A stretch of DNA of 64,000 nt from Pedobacter miscanthi (GTDB taxonomy: Bacteria; Bacteroidota; Bacteroidia; Sphingobacteriales; Sphingobacteriaceae), in assembly GCF_003315595.1 (NCBI RefSeq), contig NZ_QNQU01000027.1, positions 1 to 64,000 of the forward strand, written 5' to 3'. The notes beneath the pieces are model-generated. The model saw nothing but the letters and a program-made list of their open reading frames with translations. It was not told where the DNA came from and did not search any database. The translations under genes and the position numbers were made by a program. Of this stretch, positions 24,661 through 33,292 are shown in pieces. Numbering within the stretch: the stretch's first letter is position 1; every line of letters starts with the position of its first letter.

Positions 24661-25350
24661 TTAATATTTAGGTTTGTTGTTATTCCGCTGACGATTATTG
24701 TTGTTGTTATTATTCTGACGGTTTTTACCGTTGTTGTTATTATTGTTGTTCCGGCCGCGGTTATTATTGTTGTTATTATTTTGACGCGGATTTTGAGCCC
24801 TGAACTCAACTTTGGCCAGGTTAACACCTTCATCAAGCGATAATAATCCGCCCGAAAGGTATTTTAAATCTTTAATAATGGTATCATCACTTACATTGTC
24901 CTTATTCCAGGTAACGTAGGCCATTTTCATAAAGTTTGCGATACTCTGCACCATTGCCTTTTTAATTTCGGCATCTTCTTCACGCATGGCTTTTTCAATC
25001 AGATTTTCAACTGTTTTACCATAGTGTTTGTAGGTAATCCGCTGCTGAGGATAGGCCAGGGGCTCTGGTTTGATATAGGCATTCTCGATCAATGGCTTTG
25101 GATAAGGACTATCCACATCGATCTGGTAACCAGAAATAATGTGCAGGTGATCCCAAAGTTTGTGTTTAAAATCGGCAACATCACGTAAATGTGGTTGCAA
25201 AAATCCCATCAGGTCGATCACCGCCTGGGCATATTTATTACGTTCTTCTATGGTTGGTAATTCGCAGATATACTTCACCATATTTTGTACGTTGCGGCCA
25301 TATTCGGATAAAATCAGATGGCTACGTGTAGTATTATAGTCAAAACTCAT
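24661..25350 (-). CDS. DUF4290 protein with Asn-rich tail
   Basis: A 229-residue protein. Residues 1-188 form a helical domain (YGRNVQNMVKYICELPTIEE, HLRDVADFKHKLWDHL, FMKMAYVTWNKDN) that I recognise as DUF4290, found upstream of murA throughout Bacteroidota; function unknown. Residues 189-229 are low complexity with 25 Asn among 41 residues in runs of up to seven, broken by Arg, Gln and Gly. The tail is encoded by GTT/ATT repeats and may vary in length between strains. An RNA-binding or condensate role would be speculation. Confidence 0.9.
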   Translation of the reverse strand: MSFDYNTTRSHLILSEYGRNVQNMVKYICELPTIEERNKYAQAVIDLMGFLQPHLRDVADFKHKLWDHLHIISGYQIDVDSPYPKPLIENAYIKPEPLAYPQQRITYKHYGKTVENLIEKAMREEDAEIKKAMVQSIANFMKMAYVTWNKDNVSDDTIIKDLKYLSGGLLSLDEGVNLAKVEFRAQNPRQNNNNNNNRGRNNNNNNNGKNRQNNNNNNNRQRNNNKPKY

Positions 25351-25655
25351 GTTCAGATAAATTAATGGAAAAAATTATCCGGCGATACGAATTATGAAAT
25401 AACCAGAGGAGTTGAGGTTATGAATTCACCGAAATGTCTATTGCCAGATTTTCGTTTTATATATTCAAAGTTAATAAAATTATTTGATTTGTGATGTTTT
25501 TAAAAGTTAACAATCAGTTGACTGAAGTCAACTGTAAAGAATTAACAAGTAAATTTTAGTATTTTCCGTGTTAATCTGTGAATCCGTGGCTGATGGGTTA
25601 ACTGGCAATTGAAAATTGGTGATTAAAAAAGAATCTTAATTATTTAGTGGTAAGT
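25351..25655. other. Intergenic region between the SixA-like and DUF4290 genes
   Basis: No gene. It contains a perfect -7 box for the minus strand (TAACTTTG, 25473-25466) 116 bases before DUF4290 but without a clear -33 box. It also holds a perfect hairpin CAGTTGAC-TGAA-GTCAACTG at 25515-25534 and repeat-like wording (GTGTTAATCTGTGAATCCGT). Confidence 0.5.
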
Positions 25656-26153
25656 CTAAATTTCATCACTATTTTTCGGGTAATCAAAAAAAACCAATTC
25701 TCCGGTACCCTTACTTACCATCTGCCACGAATCGAAAGGGAAAGAAATTAATACCATACCCGCAGTTGGGATATTGTAAATATCAGCGCCGCTTAACTCA
25801 TTCGCGAAATCGGTAAAACCAGGATTATGGCCAAACATAACCACATTATCGACGTCATCATTTAAACCATTCACAACTTTAAGTAAAGTTGAAGAATTGG
25901 CTTCATAAATAGATTCTTCAAATATGATTTTATCAATATTATAGGCTTCGGCGAAATACTTTGCGGTAGATTTGGCCCTTTTCGCAGGGCTACTCACCAT
26001 CTGATCGATTTTAAAGCCGCGGTTAATCAATCTTTCGGCCATTTCCGGTGCATTTTCCTTACCGCGTTTGTTTAACGGGCGGTCGAAATCTTTTAACTCT
26101 AAATTTCCCCAATCCGATTTTCCGTGACGTACTAAAAGTAGTTGTTTAGCCAT
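25656..26153 (-). CDS. SixA-like histidine phosphatase
   Basis: A 165-residue protein of the phosphoglycerate-mutase-like histidine phosphatase family. The RHG motif is Arg9-His10-Gly11, with a further conserved Arg in SSPAKRAKST (near 58) and the second His109 in FGHNPGF. The small size and the KSDWG...DFDRPLNKRG wording fit SixA, which removes phosphate from phosphohistidine proteins. The substrate here is unknown. Its start overlaps the end of the GT9 gene by 8 bases, so it is translationally coupled to it. Confidence 0.88.
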   Translation of the reverse strand: MAKQLLLVRHGKSDWGNLELKDFDRPLNKRGKENAPEMAERLINRGFKIDQMVSSPAKRAKSTAKYFAEAYNIDKIIFEESIYEANSSTLLKVVNGLNDDVDNVVMFGHNPGFTDFANELSGADIYNIPTAGMVLISFPFDSWQMVSKGTGELVFFDYPKNSDEI

Positions 26154-27177
26154 TTAGTTTCTCTTTAATTTTATTTACAATCGTTTCAGGCTCAATTAAG
26201 TCTATACAACTGTCAACACCGCAGAGGCAGGGTTTGTTTCCGTAAATAGAATTTGGACGCGACGGATGATCGATCTGAATACAATCGCTTTCCGATTGAC
26301 CGTAACCTAAAAAGCCTGCATAGGAATGTGTTGGCCCCCAAACAGATACAACCGGTACACCAACCAGTGATGCCATGTGCATACCCGACGAATCCATGCT
26401 TAACATCAAATCGAGGTTTGATATTATAGCCAGTTCTTCCGTCAGGTTAAAATTGCCGATTAAATTGTAGGTGTTTGCATGTTTTTTTACCCAATCTTCT
26501 GCAATGTTCTGCTCGGTTTTACCACCTCCAAAAATGAAAAGCTCGTAACCTGAACTACTTAATTCAGCAATTACTTCTTGCATTTTTTCTAAGTTATAAA
26601 CCTTATATACATGTTGCGCAAAAGGAGAAATCCCTATTTTTTTGGTGGTTTTATCTGTGAATAAACCTTTCGCCTTTGCAGGAATAGCTTGCGGAGATTT
26701 ATTTATTTTATGACTTAATTTAAGATTAAGACCCAGCTCGCGGAAAACATCAGCATAACGTTCAACGGTTTTTCTAAGCGGTTTAAAAACTTTATTGCTG
26801 GTTCTGGTTAAAGCTTTTTTCTCTGCCCTGCCTTTATCAATCCGCCTGATTTTGATACCTGTTAACCTAAAGAAAGTAGAAATGGCCCGGCTGCGCAAAT
26901 TATCATGCAAATCGGCAATTGCATCTGGTTTGTAACTGCGAAGCTCCTGATAAAGTTTATACAATCCATCAATCCCTTTATGTGTGGTTTTAGGTTGGAT
27001 GGGGTGAAAGGTGAGGTTAGTAATATGATCAAAAAATGGCTTAAAAGCTGGCCGGCTTACCATGATGAGTTCTGCAGATGGGTTTTGTTCAGAAAACTCT
27101 TGTAAAACGGAAGCAACCATGGCTACGTCGCCCATGGCCGAAAAACGTAAAACAATTATTTTTTGGGTTGCAGCCAT
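26146..27177 (-). CDS. Glycosyltransferase family 9 (heptosyltransferase-like)
   Basis: A 343-residue GT-B enzyme. The N-terminus IIVLRFSAMGDVAMVASVL is the acceptor-side loop of RfaF/WaaF-type transferases. The C-terminal donor site contains LMLSMDSSGMHMASLVGVPVVSVWGPTH, the GT9 hallmark. It probably adds a sugar to the LPS core. The adjacent DUF4254 gene upstream is a frequent partner in Bacteroidota. SixA-like phosphatase follows with an overlap. Confidence 0.9.
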   Translation of the reverse strand: MAATQKIIVLRFSAMGDVAMVASVLQEFSEQNPSAELIMVSRPAFKPFFDHITNLTFHPIQPKTTHKGIDGLYKLYQELRSYKPDAIADLHDNLRSRAISTFFRLTGIKIRRIDKGRAEKKALTRTSNKVFKPLRKTVERYADVFRELGLNLKLSHKINKSPQAIPAKAKGLFTDKTTKKIGISPFAQHVYKVYNLEKMQEVIAELSSSGYELFIFGGGKTEQNIAEDWVKKHANTYNLIGNFNLTEELAIISNLDLMLSMDSSGMHMASLVGVPVVSVWGPTHSYAGFLGYGQSESDCIQIDHPSRPNSIYGNKPCLCGVDSCIDLIEPETIVNKIKEKLNG

Positions 27178-27247
27178 AGGTTATTTTACCACAAAGGCAC
27201 TAATACATTAAGGTTTTTGTGACTTCGTGACTTTGTGGTCAATTTAT

Positions 27248-27850
27248 TTATGATTTATTATACAACACCGGGTTTAAACTCGGATCGTTGTACATTTTCA
27301 TTTGTTTGTATACTTTCATGTATTTTTTGCCCGCTTCTATATCAGCCAATAATTCGTCGATGCTGGTTGATAGATCATCGCGTTGTGATAACAGCACATT
27401 TAATTTAGTCTGGCATTGTTCGCGGTGTTCGGCAGAGGCTGTTTCGCGTTCAGCCTCTTCGCGCATGTGGTAAATTTTCAGTGCAAGGATAGAAAGCCTG
27501 TCGATCGCCCATGCCGGACTTTCGGTATTGATTTTCGCATCTGGTAAAGCTGTAATTCCCTGATAAAGATTTAAGAAATAGCCATCAATAAACTCTACCA
27601 TATCGGTACGTACCTGATTTTGTGCATCAATGCGTCTTTTCCAGCTCAAACCTTCAACAGGGTCAATCTGTGGATTGCGCACCACATCTTCCATGTGCCA
27701 TTGGGCAGTATCGATCCAGTTTTTGATGTAAAAAAGATGCTCTAAACTTTCAGCATCGTAGGGGTTTTCAACCGGGTGGTCAATATCATCAAACTTGTGA
27801 TAGTCTGTAATAACCTGATTAAATATGCGGTTGGCAATTTCACTTATCAT
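27248..27850 (-). CDS. DUF4254 protein
   Basis: A 200-residue helical protein. DYHKFDD, NPYDAESLEHLFYIKNWIDTAQWHMED and EGLSWKRRIDAQNQVRTD are typical of DUF4254, a family of unknown function that co-occurs with GT9 heptosyltransferase genes, as here. The minus-strand box TAACTTTG (27862-27855) ends 4 bases before the ATG, so its mRNA may begin at the start codon. Confidence 0.9.
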   Translation of the reverse strand: MISEIANRIFNQVITDYHKFDDIDHPVENPYDAESLEHLFYIKNWIDTAQWHMEDVVRNPQIDPVEGLSWKRRIDAQNQVRTDMVEFIDGYFLNLYQGITALPDAKINTESPAWAIDRLSILALKIYHMREEAERETASAEHREQCQTKLNVLLSQRDDLSTSIDELLADIEAGKKYMKVYKQMKMYNDPSLNPVLYNKS

Positions 27851-27854
27851 GGGG

Positions 27855-27862
27855 CAAAGTTA
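27855..27862 (-). promoter_or_regulatory. -7 element of the DUF4254-GT9-SixA operon
   Basis: TAACTTTG on the minus strand, 4 bases before the DUF4254 start codon. It predicts a leaderless transcript. The -33 box is unclear and would lie in the adjacent repeat. Confidence 0.55.
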
Positions 27863-27871
27863 TGTTTTTTT

Positions 27872-27938
27872 ACCACAGATTTTCACAGATAAACACGGAT
27901 TTAAACTTATCTGTGTTCATCGTTTTTTTTCTGTGGTT
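27872..27938. repeat. Inverted repeat ACCACAGATTTTCACAG...CTGTGGT
   Basis: The outer arms ACCACAG (27872-27878) and CTGTGGT (27931-27937) enclose an inner pair CACAGATAA / TTATCTGTG. Wording of the same family (ACCACAAAGGCAC...CTTTGTGGTC) occurs at 27187-27240. It ends on the polX stop codon. Confidence 0.75.
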
Positions 27939-29616
27939 AATTTGACTTTTTGCTATTAAAATACGCCGTTATTTCTTCCAAAGAGAAAGCGTTTAAACAT
28001 TTATCAGCGCTTAATCCTCCTTTACGGGCAACTAAAATACCATAATGCATATCGTGGAAACCTTCGGTACGGTGTGCATCGGGGTTTACAGAAAGTAAAA
28101 CGCCTTTTTCCAAAGCATAACGGTGCCAGCGCCAGTCGAGATCTAAACGTAAAGGATTGGCATTAATCTCAATGACCACTTTATTTGCTGCGCAGGCATC
28201 TATAATTTTTTTATAATCAATCGGATATCCGGCCCTGCTTAACAATAAACGCCCGGTTGGGTGGCCTAAAATAGTAGTATAAGGATTTTCGATGGCTTTT
28301 AACAAACGTGCCGTAGCTTTGGCTTCTTCCATGCGGAGGTTGCTGTGCACAGAGGCGACTACAAAATCAAATGTTTTAAGGATATCGTCCGAATAATCAA
28401 GCGAACCATCGCTTAAAATATCACTTTCAATGCCTTTGAAAATTTTAAATGGAGCCAGTTTTTTGTTCAGTTCGTCAATTTCCTGGTGCTGACCAAAAAC
28501 GCGCTGTTCGTTTAGTCCTTTGGCATAAACCGCAGTCTTAGAGTGATCGCAAATCCCTAAATACTCGAGGTTTAAGTTTTCTTTGCAATAAACTGCCATC
28601 TGCTCTAAAGTATGTACGCCATCGCTCCAGGTAGAGTGGTTGTGCAAGCTGCCTTTTAAATCTTCGTATTGGATCAGGGTTGGAAGTTTATTTGCTTTAG
28701 CCAGTTCAATTTCATCAAAATCTTCGCGGAGTTCGGGTTCGATAAATATTAATCCTGCCTTGCTATAAATTTCTTCTTCATTTGCAAAAGGCCCATCGCC
28801 GGCTAAGGCCAATACTTTTTCTACATGTTCGGTATTTCCGGTTAGCTTAAACCACTGCAAATAGAAAGCTGATTTTTCAACTACATAGATTTTTATCCTA
28901 AAACCTGCCTCAGTAGTGCAGATGAAAGAATTTTCGGCTTCTATCAACGAAAGTTGTTCGAAAGCTGGTAAATTTTGTTTGATGGTTTCGATACTTTCTG
29001 CACCGATTACAATTTCGAGCTCATCAATAATTTCGCATGCACGGCGGTATTGCCCGGCAAATCCTAAAATTGCATTATTATCAAGTTTTGCAGTCCAGGT
29101 TGAAAGCTGTGTAAACAAAGTTTTGGCAAAACCTTCTACCTGTGTGTATAAAAACCGACCATTAGCGGCCAGTTTAAATTCGATGGCATTTTTAATTTCT
29201 TCCTGCGTTTTTAAACCGAAACCTTTTGCTTCGATTAAGCGGTTTTCGTTACAGGCATAATAAAGTTCGCCTATACTTTCTATACCGAGGGTACGCCAGA
29301 TGATAAAAATCTTTTTCGGTCCGATGCCTTTTATGGCCAGCATTTCTACTACACCTTCGGGGGTTCTTTCGAGGATTTCTTTAAGTTCTTGTAACTCTCC
29401 GGTTTGAAGAAGTTCTATGATTTTGGAAGCCAGGCCTTTACCAATTCCTTCAATTTTATCAAGCTCTTCTAAAGGTTTGTCTTTTAATGCAAAAGGCAGT
29501 TTATCAACCTTAAAATAGGCGTTTGCTACAGATTTGATCTTGAAAGGATTTTCCTCATGCAGTTCCATGAGCTGCGATAAAAGGCGCAGGGTGCGGGCGA
29601 TGGTCTTATTTTCCAT
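27937..29616 (-). CDS. polX: PolX-type protein: PHP phosphoesterase with degenerate polymerase site
   Basis: A 559-residue protein from the ATG at 29616; an upstream in-frame start at 29646 is less likely because a TAATTTTA -7-like box lies between. Helix-hairpin-helix units (IEGIGKGLASKIIEL, IKGIGPKKIFIIW) precede a Pol-beta-like domain and a C-terminal PHP domain. In the polymerase site the DxD that should follow RR by six residues is Glu199-Leu-Glu201, and the third Asp is replaced by Lys242. The PHP metal motifs are all intact: SLHNHSTWSDG, CDHSK, GIESDI, SVHSNL, LGHPTGR, EINANPLR and NPDAH. Expected activity: 3'-5' exonuclease or AP endonuclease without DNA synthesis. Confidence 0.9.
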   Translation of the reverse strand: MENKTIARTLRLLSQLMELHEENPFKIKSVANAYFKVDKLPFALKDKPLEELDKIEGIGKGLASKIIELLQTGELQELKEILERTPEGVVEMLAIKGIGPKKIFIIWRTLGIESIGELYYACNENRLIEAKGFGLKTQEEIKNAIEFKLAANGRFLYTQVEGFAKTLFTQLSTWTAKLDNNAILGFAGQYRRACEIIDELEIVIGAESIETIKQNLPAFEQLSLIEAENSFICTTEAGFRIKIYVVEKSAFYLQWFKLTGNTEHVEKVLALAGDGPFANEEEIYSKAGLIFIEPELREDFDEIELAKANKLPTLIQYEDLKGSLHNHSTWSDGVHTLEQMAVYCKENLNLEYLGICDHSKTAVYAKGLNEQRVFGQHQEIDELNKKLAPFKIFKGIESDILSDGSLDYSDDILKTFDFVVASVHSNLRMEEAKATARLLKAIENPYTTILGHPTGRLLLSRAGYPIDYKKIIDACAANKVVIEINANPLRLDLDWRWHRYALEKGVLLSVNPDAHRTEGFHDMHYGILVARKGGLSADKCLNAFSLEEITAYFNSKKSN

Positions 29617-29705
29617 AAGGGGTAAAATTAGGAAATAATGCCCCAAATTTTTCTCCAGCTCACCGATTTATAAACACAATTTTATTAAAGTGTTGTTTTA
29701 CACTC

Positions 29706-30332
29706 ATGAAATCTATAAAATACGTCCTTTTAGGATTAAGTGTAAGTTTGGCCGCTTGTCAATCTGCCAATAAAACTGATGATCAGACAGTCGATTCAGT
29801 CGCTCATGTTTCAGCAGTTACACAAATTCCTAATGAAAAATTTTTAGTTGTTGCTGGTCGCTCCGTTGGTGAAATTTCTATTGGCGAAGATATGGAACAG
29901 GTTGGTAAAAAACTCGGCAGACCAAATGCAGGCGATGCTGCAATGGGGAAAGCCTGGGGCATTTGGTACAGTAACGATTCTACGGCAAAACACCCTAACG
30001 AAATTGCTGTTTATTCTTCCTATCGGGATACGAGCATGCGGATTAAAGATGTAAAACAGATCAGGATTACTTCACATCAGTTTAAAACAAAAGATGGCTT
30101 ATCTACCGGAACTACTTTAGAAGAAACTAAACTCAAATTTCCGGGTATTGAAAAACTTTCGGCTTATTTAAATGAAGATAAAGATACCGTAACAGTTTAT
30201 GATGCTAAAAAAGAGGGGATTGGTTTTGAGTTTTTAAAAGGAAAGAGCATTTCTTTAACCGTGCATCAGGCAAATATTCCGGTTAACGGAACTTATTTAA
30301 CACTGCATCCGGAATGGAAGTTGGTGGAATAG
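29706..30332 (+). CDS. Predicted lipoprotein of unknown function
   Basis: A 208-residue protein with a lipoprotein signal peptide (lipobox SLAAC, Cys18) and an acidic linker. The mature part has a repeated pattern of GxSVGEISIGEDMEQVGKKLG and later DGLSTGTTLEETKLKFPGI, reminiscent of SmpA/BamE-like beta modules that sense or bind, but I cannot assign it. It stands alone between the divergent polX and the convergent sppA genes. Confidence 0.75.
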   Translation: MKSIKYVLLGLSVSLAACQSANKTDDQTVDSVAHVSAVTQIPNEKFLVVAGRSVGEISIGEDMEQVGKKLGRPNAGDAAMGKAWGIWYSNDSTAKHPNEIAVYSSYRDTSMRIKDVKQIRITSHQFKTKDGLSTGTTLEETKLKFPGIEKLSAYLNEDKDTVTVYDAKKEGIGFEFLKGKSISLTVHQANIPVNGTYLTLHPEWKLVE

Positions 30333-30400
30333 GTAGGATGGATGATTTAAGAGGTAAGATGGATGATGGGATGGAAGACGTGAGATGGAAAATGAATGAT
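30332..30400. repeat. GTAAGATGGATGATGG-type purine-rich repeat
   Basis: Degenerate units of GGATGATTTAAG, GTAAGATGG, ATGATGGGATGG and GAGATGGAAAATG. The complementary wording CATCATCCATCACCCATTTT occurs at 30482-30501, so the palindrome at 30412-30446 is framed by inverted copies. Confidence 0.65.
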
Positions 30401-30411
30401 GGTGAACCGGA

Positions 30412-30446
30412 CCAGACCTCGCAGGTTTTTAAAACCTGCGAGGTCT
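30412..30446. repeat. CCTCGCAGG palindrome, copy 2
   Basis: CAGACCTCGCAGGTTTT and AAAACCTGCGAGGTCTG pair perfectly around one base. Here it stands alone, without the composite core that follows copies 1 and 3. Confidence 0.9.
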
Positions 30447-30511
30447 GAATGACTCACGAACCTATTTTATAAATCCAGCCACATCATCCATCACCCATTT
30501 TCCATCTTACA

Positions 30512-32278
30512 TTATTTAATTATTGCTTCAAACGGCATTCTTGCCTGGATACCAGAGCTTGCAATCACTTTTTTCATCTGCTGGTATAAAAAGTAATTGT
30601 CGCCGAGTTCCTGTTTGGTGTAATAGGTTTTAATTTTGTCGGTACCTTCGTCCATTAACGATTTCCAAGGGTCAATCACATCCGGGTATTCTACCACCTT
30701 ATATTTTTTCAACTTTGCTTTTTTTGCTGCAGCTTTAATGGCATCGTTAAAACTTCCGATCCTATCGGCTAAGCCAATCTGAACGGCATCGGTACCGATC
30801 CAAACGTGACCGCCGCCAATACTATCAATATAAGCTTTGCTTTTCTTTCTGCCATCGGCTACACGACTCACAAAACCGCTGTAAATCCTGTTTAATTCAT
30901 TCTGGATGATAAATCTTTCACCTTCCGTCATAGGGCGGTTAGTAGCCATAATATCGGCATATTTTCCGGTTTTAACACCGTCGAACGTGATGCCCAGTTT
31001 GTTGGTCATTAAATTCTGGAAGTTCGGGATAAGGCCAAAAACCCCGATAGAGCCCGTAATGGTGTTTGGTTGAACAAAAATACTGTCGGCAGCACAACCG
31101 ATGTAATAACCGCCTGATGCAGCCACATCACCAAAGGATGCAATAACCGGTTTTTCTTTTTTAGTTAATACAATCTCCCTCCAGATTACATCCGAAGCAA
31201 GAGCGCTACCACCTGGTGAGTTTACACGTAGTACAACCGCTTTAATGTCGTCGTCTAAACGTGCTTTTCTGATGGCCCTCGAAATACGTTCCGAACCGAT
31301 CTGGTTATCAGAACCTTCGCCACCGTTAATTTCGCCATTGGCATAAATTACGGCTACTTTATCTTTTCCTTCGCCGGTATCAGTATTGTTTTTGGCATAA
31401 TCGTTAATCGAAACCGAACGGATATTTTCACCCCTGGTTCTGCCGGATAAGCCTTTCAGCTCTTCTAAAATCTGATCTTTATATTTTAAGGCATCGATCA
31501 TTTTAAAGTTTACCGCATCCTGTGGTTCGCGTACTTTATAGTTATCGGCAATGGTGTAAAGAGAATCTTTTGAGATATTACGACTCTGTGCAATATCGCT
31601 CAGGAAAGTATTGTATAAACCACCCACATAAGCCGTAACCTGTTTGCGGTTATAATCGCTCATTTTATCTAAAATAAAGGGCTCAACAGCACTTTTATAA
31701 TTTCCTACGCGGATTACCTGCATTTCTACCCCAACTTTTTCTAAAGTTCCTTTGAAAAAGGTTAATTCAGAGCTGAAACCTTTAAATTCTAAGGCTCCTT
31801 CAGGGTTTAAGTAAACTTTATCGGCAACTGAAGCCAGGTAATAAGCCCCCTGTGTATAAACTTCGCTGTAAGCGATGATTTTTTTATGCGATTTTTTAAA
31901 ATCAATCAAAGCATTTCTAACCTCACGCAAGGTAGCATAACCAGCATTTGGACTGCTCACATTTAAATAGATACATTTGATATTATCGTCTGTTTTTGCT
32001 TTTTGTAGTGCTTTGATAAAGTCGTTTAAACCAATTCCATCTTTTTCTTCACTTCCTACAATCGGCAGGCTACCGAATGGATTTTTAGGGGTACGTTCGG
32101 TAATGGCCTGATCTAAATTTAGAAAGAGCACCGAATTGTTGGAAACCACCACTGTTTTATCACTATCTATAGATGATATGGCTCCTACAACTACTATGAT
32201 GCAGATGATAAAGATAATTACCATCGATAAGAAAAAGCCCAACATGGAGGCAAATAAATACTTAAAGAATTCTCTCAT
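30512..32278 (-). CDS. sppA: Signal peptide peptidase SppA (67-kDa type)
   Basis: A 588-residue tandem-domain S49 peptidase. One N-terminal membrane helix (about 10-35) anchors it with the catalytic part outside the cytoplasm. The catalytic dyad matches E. coli SppA: Lys195 in GNYKSAVEPF and Ser388 in GDVAASGGYY. It degrades cleaved signal peptides in the membrane. The gene is divergent from folK with a 40-base gap, so the promoters overlap. Confidence 0.95.
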   Translation of the reverse strand: MREFFKYLFASMLGFFLSMVIIFIICIIVVVGAISSIDSDKTVVVSNNSVLFLNLDQAITERTPKNPFGSLPIVGSEEKDGIGLNDFIKALQKAKTDDNIKCIYLNVSSPNAGYATLREVRNALIDFKKSHKKIIAYSEVYTQGAYYLASVADKVYLNPEGALEFKGFSSELTFFKGTLEKVGVEMQVIRVGNYKSAVEPFILDKMSDYNRKQVTAYVGGLYNTFLSDIAQSRNISKDSLYTIADNYKVREPQDAVNFKMIDALKYKDQILEELKGLSGRTRGENIRSVSINDYAKNNTDTGEGKDKVAVIYANGEINGGEGSDNQIGSERISRAIRKARLDDDIKAVVLRVNSPGGSALASDVIWREIVLTKKEKPVIASFGDVAASGGYYIGCAADSIFVQPNTITGSIGVFGLIPNFQNLMTNKLGITFDGVKTGKYADIMATNRPMTEGERFIIQNELNRIYSGFVSRVADGRKKSKAYIDSIGGGHVWIGTDAVQIGLADRIGSFNDAIKAAAKKAKLKKYKVVEYPDVIDPWKSLMDEGTDKIKTYYTKQELGDNYFLYQQMKKVIASSGIQARMPFEAIIK

Positions 32279-32288
32279 TTAAATGTTT

Positions 32289-32296
32289 TAATTTTG
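32289..32296 (+). promoter_or_regulatory. -7 element of the folK operon
   Basis: TAATTTTG matches TAnnTTTG. The start codon lies 23 bases downstream. No clear -33 box. Confidence 0.45.
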
Positions 32297-32318
32297 TGCT
32301 GTAAAGATATAAAAATAC

Positions 32319-32834
32319 ATGATGCTTAATAAAGCTTTAGAGTACAGTACGGCTTATTTGTTACTGGGTGGAAATTTGGGCGATAGGGAGGGAAATCTGG
32401 AAAAGGCCATTGAGTTATTGGATCAAAAAACAGGCAGGGTAATATCGGTTTCATCGCTGTACGAAACTGCTGCCTGGGGCAAAACAGATCAGCCTGCTTT
32501 TTTAAATCAGGCGGTGGCCCTGCAGACCAATTTAAGCGCGCTGGAAGTTTTGGAACATGCATTAAATATCGAACAGGAACTCGGCAGGATCAGGAAAGAT
32601 AAATGGGGCGAAAGGTTGATCGATATTGATCTTATCCTTTTTGGAAATGAGGTGATCAATATTCCGGATAAACTCCAGGTGCCGCATCCGCACATGCAGA
32701 ACAGGAAATTTGTGATGGAACCCCTGGCCGAAATTGCACCGGATGTGGTCCATCCCGTATTGGGCGAAACGATATTAACCATCAGTAAAAATATGGTCGA
32801 CCCGCTTGAGGTGAAAAAATTAGCTAAACTTTAA
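32319..32834 (+). CDS. folK: 2-amino-4-hydroxy-6-hydroxymethyldihydropteridine diphosphokinase
   Basis: A 171-residue HPPK. It has AYLLLGGNLGDREGNLEKAI near the N-terminus, SSLYETAAWGKTDQPAFLNQ, and the signature RKDKWGERLIDIDLILF with the catalytic Asp pair. It pyrophosphorylates 6-hydroxymethyl-dihydropterin in folate synthesis. Two adjacent Met codons begin the frame; either could start. An Hpt-domain gene follows after 4 bases. Confidence 0.95.
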   Translation: MMLNKALEYSTAYLLLGGNLGDREGNLEKAIELLDQKTGRVISVSSLYETAAWGKTDQPAFLNQAVALQTNLSALEVLEHALNIEQELGRIRKDKWGERLIDIDLILFGNEVINIPDKLQVPHPHMQNRKFVMEPLAEIAPDVVHPVLGETILTISKNMVDPLEVKKLAKL

Positions 32835-32838
32835 ACTG

Positions 32839-33213
32839 ATGGCAGACAGCTTTGAAAAACGGCCTTTAGATTTTTCCTATTTAATAGATATGGTGGGAAA
32901 TGAACCTTTGTTTTTGATTGAGCTAATTGATACTTTTCTTGTACAGATCCCGGCATTTATAACTGAAATAGACAAAGCATTAATAGCCGGAAACAGAGTG
33001 AAAATATCCAATTATGCGCATAAGATTAAGCCTACATTTACCTATATCGGACGGAATGATATTAAAGACTTTGTTCATCAGATCGAAAATCAGGTCAAAA
33101 ATGATTTTTCAATAAAACAGATTTCTCTTGATGTAGAAAAGCTAAAACTAATACTCGCTGAGGTACTTTTACAGCTTGAGCAGGAGAAATTAAGGCTGAG
33201 TGCCTCGCTTTAA
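32839..33213 (+). CDS. Hpt (histidine phosphotransfer) domain protein
   Basis: A 124-residue helical protein. NYAHKIKPTFTYIG at 58-71 is the Hpt signature with phospho-acceptor His61. It would relay phosphate between a hybrid histidine kinase and a response regulator, neither of which is encoded nearby. The gene begins 4 bases after folK, so it is likely cotranscribed with it. Confidence 0.85.
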   Translation: MADSFEKRPLDFSYLIDMVGNEPLFLIELIDTFLVQIPAFITEIDKALIAGNRVKISNYAHKIKPTFTYIGRNDIKDFVHQIENQVKNDFSIKQISLDVEKLKLILAEVLLQLEQEKLRLSASL

Positions 33214-33292
33214 ACGCACAAAGCCTACCGCCCAGCGCTCACCGCCTATCGCACAACGCTTATCGCTCAGTGCTTGCCGTTGCGCCTCTGAA
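33214..33292. repeat. AGCGCTNACCGC-type repeat overlapping the pssA end
   Basis: Repeated words ACCGCCCAGCGCT, ACCGCCTATCGC, AACGCTTATCGC and CAGTGCTTGCCG. The same family borders the four-helix-bundle gene at 1801-1850 and 2236-2290. The right end runs into the pssA coding frame and encodes its last residues. Confidence 0.65.
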
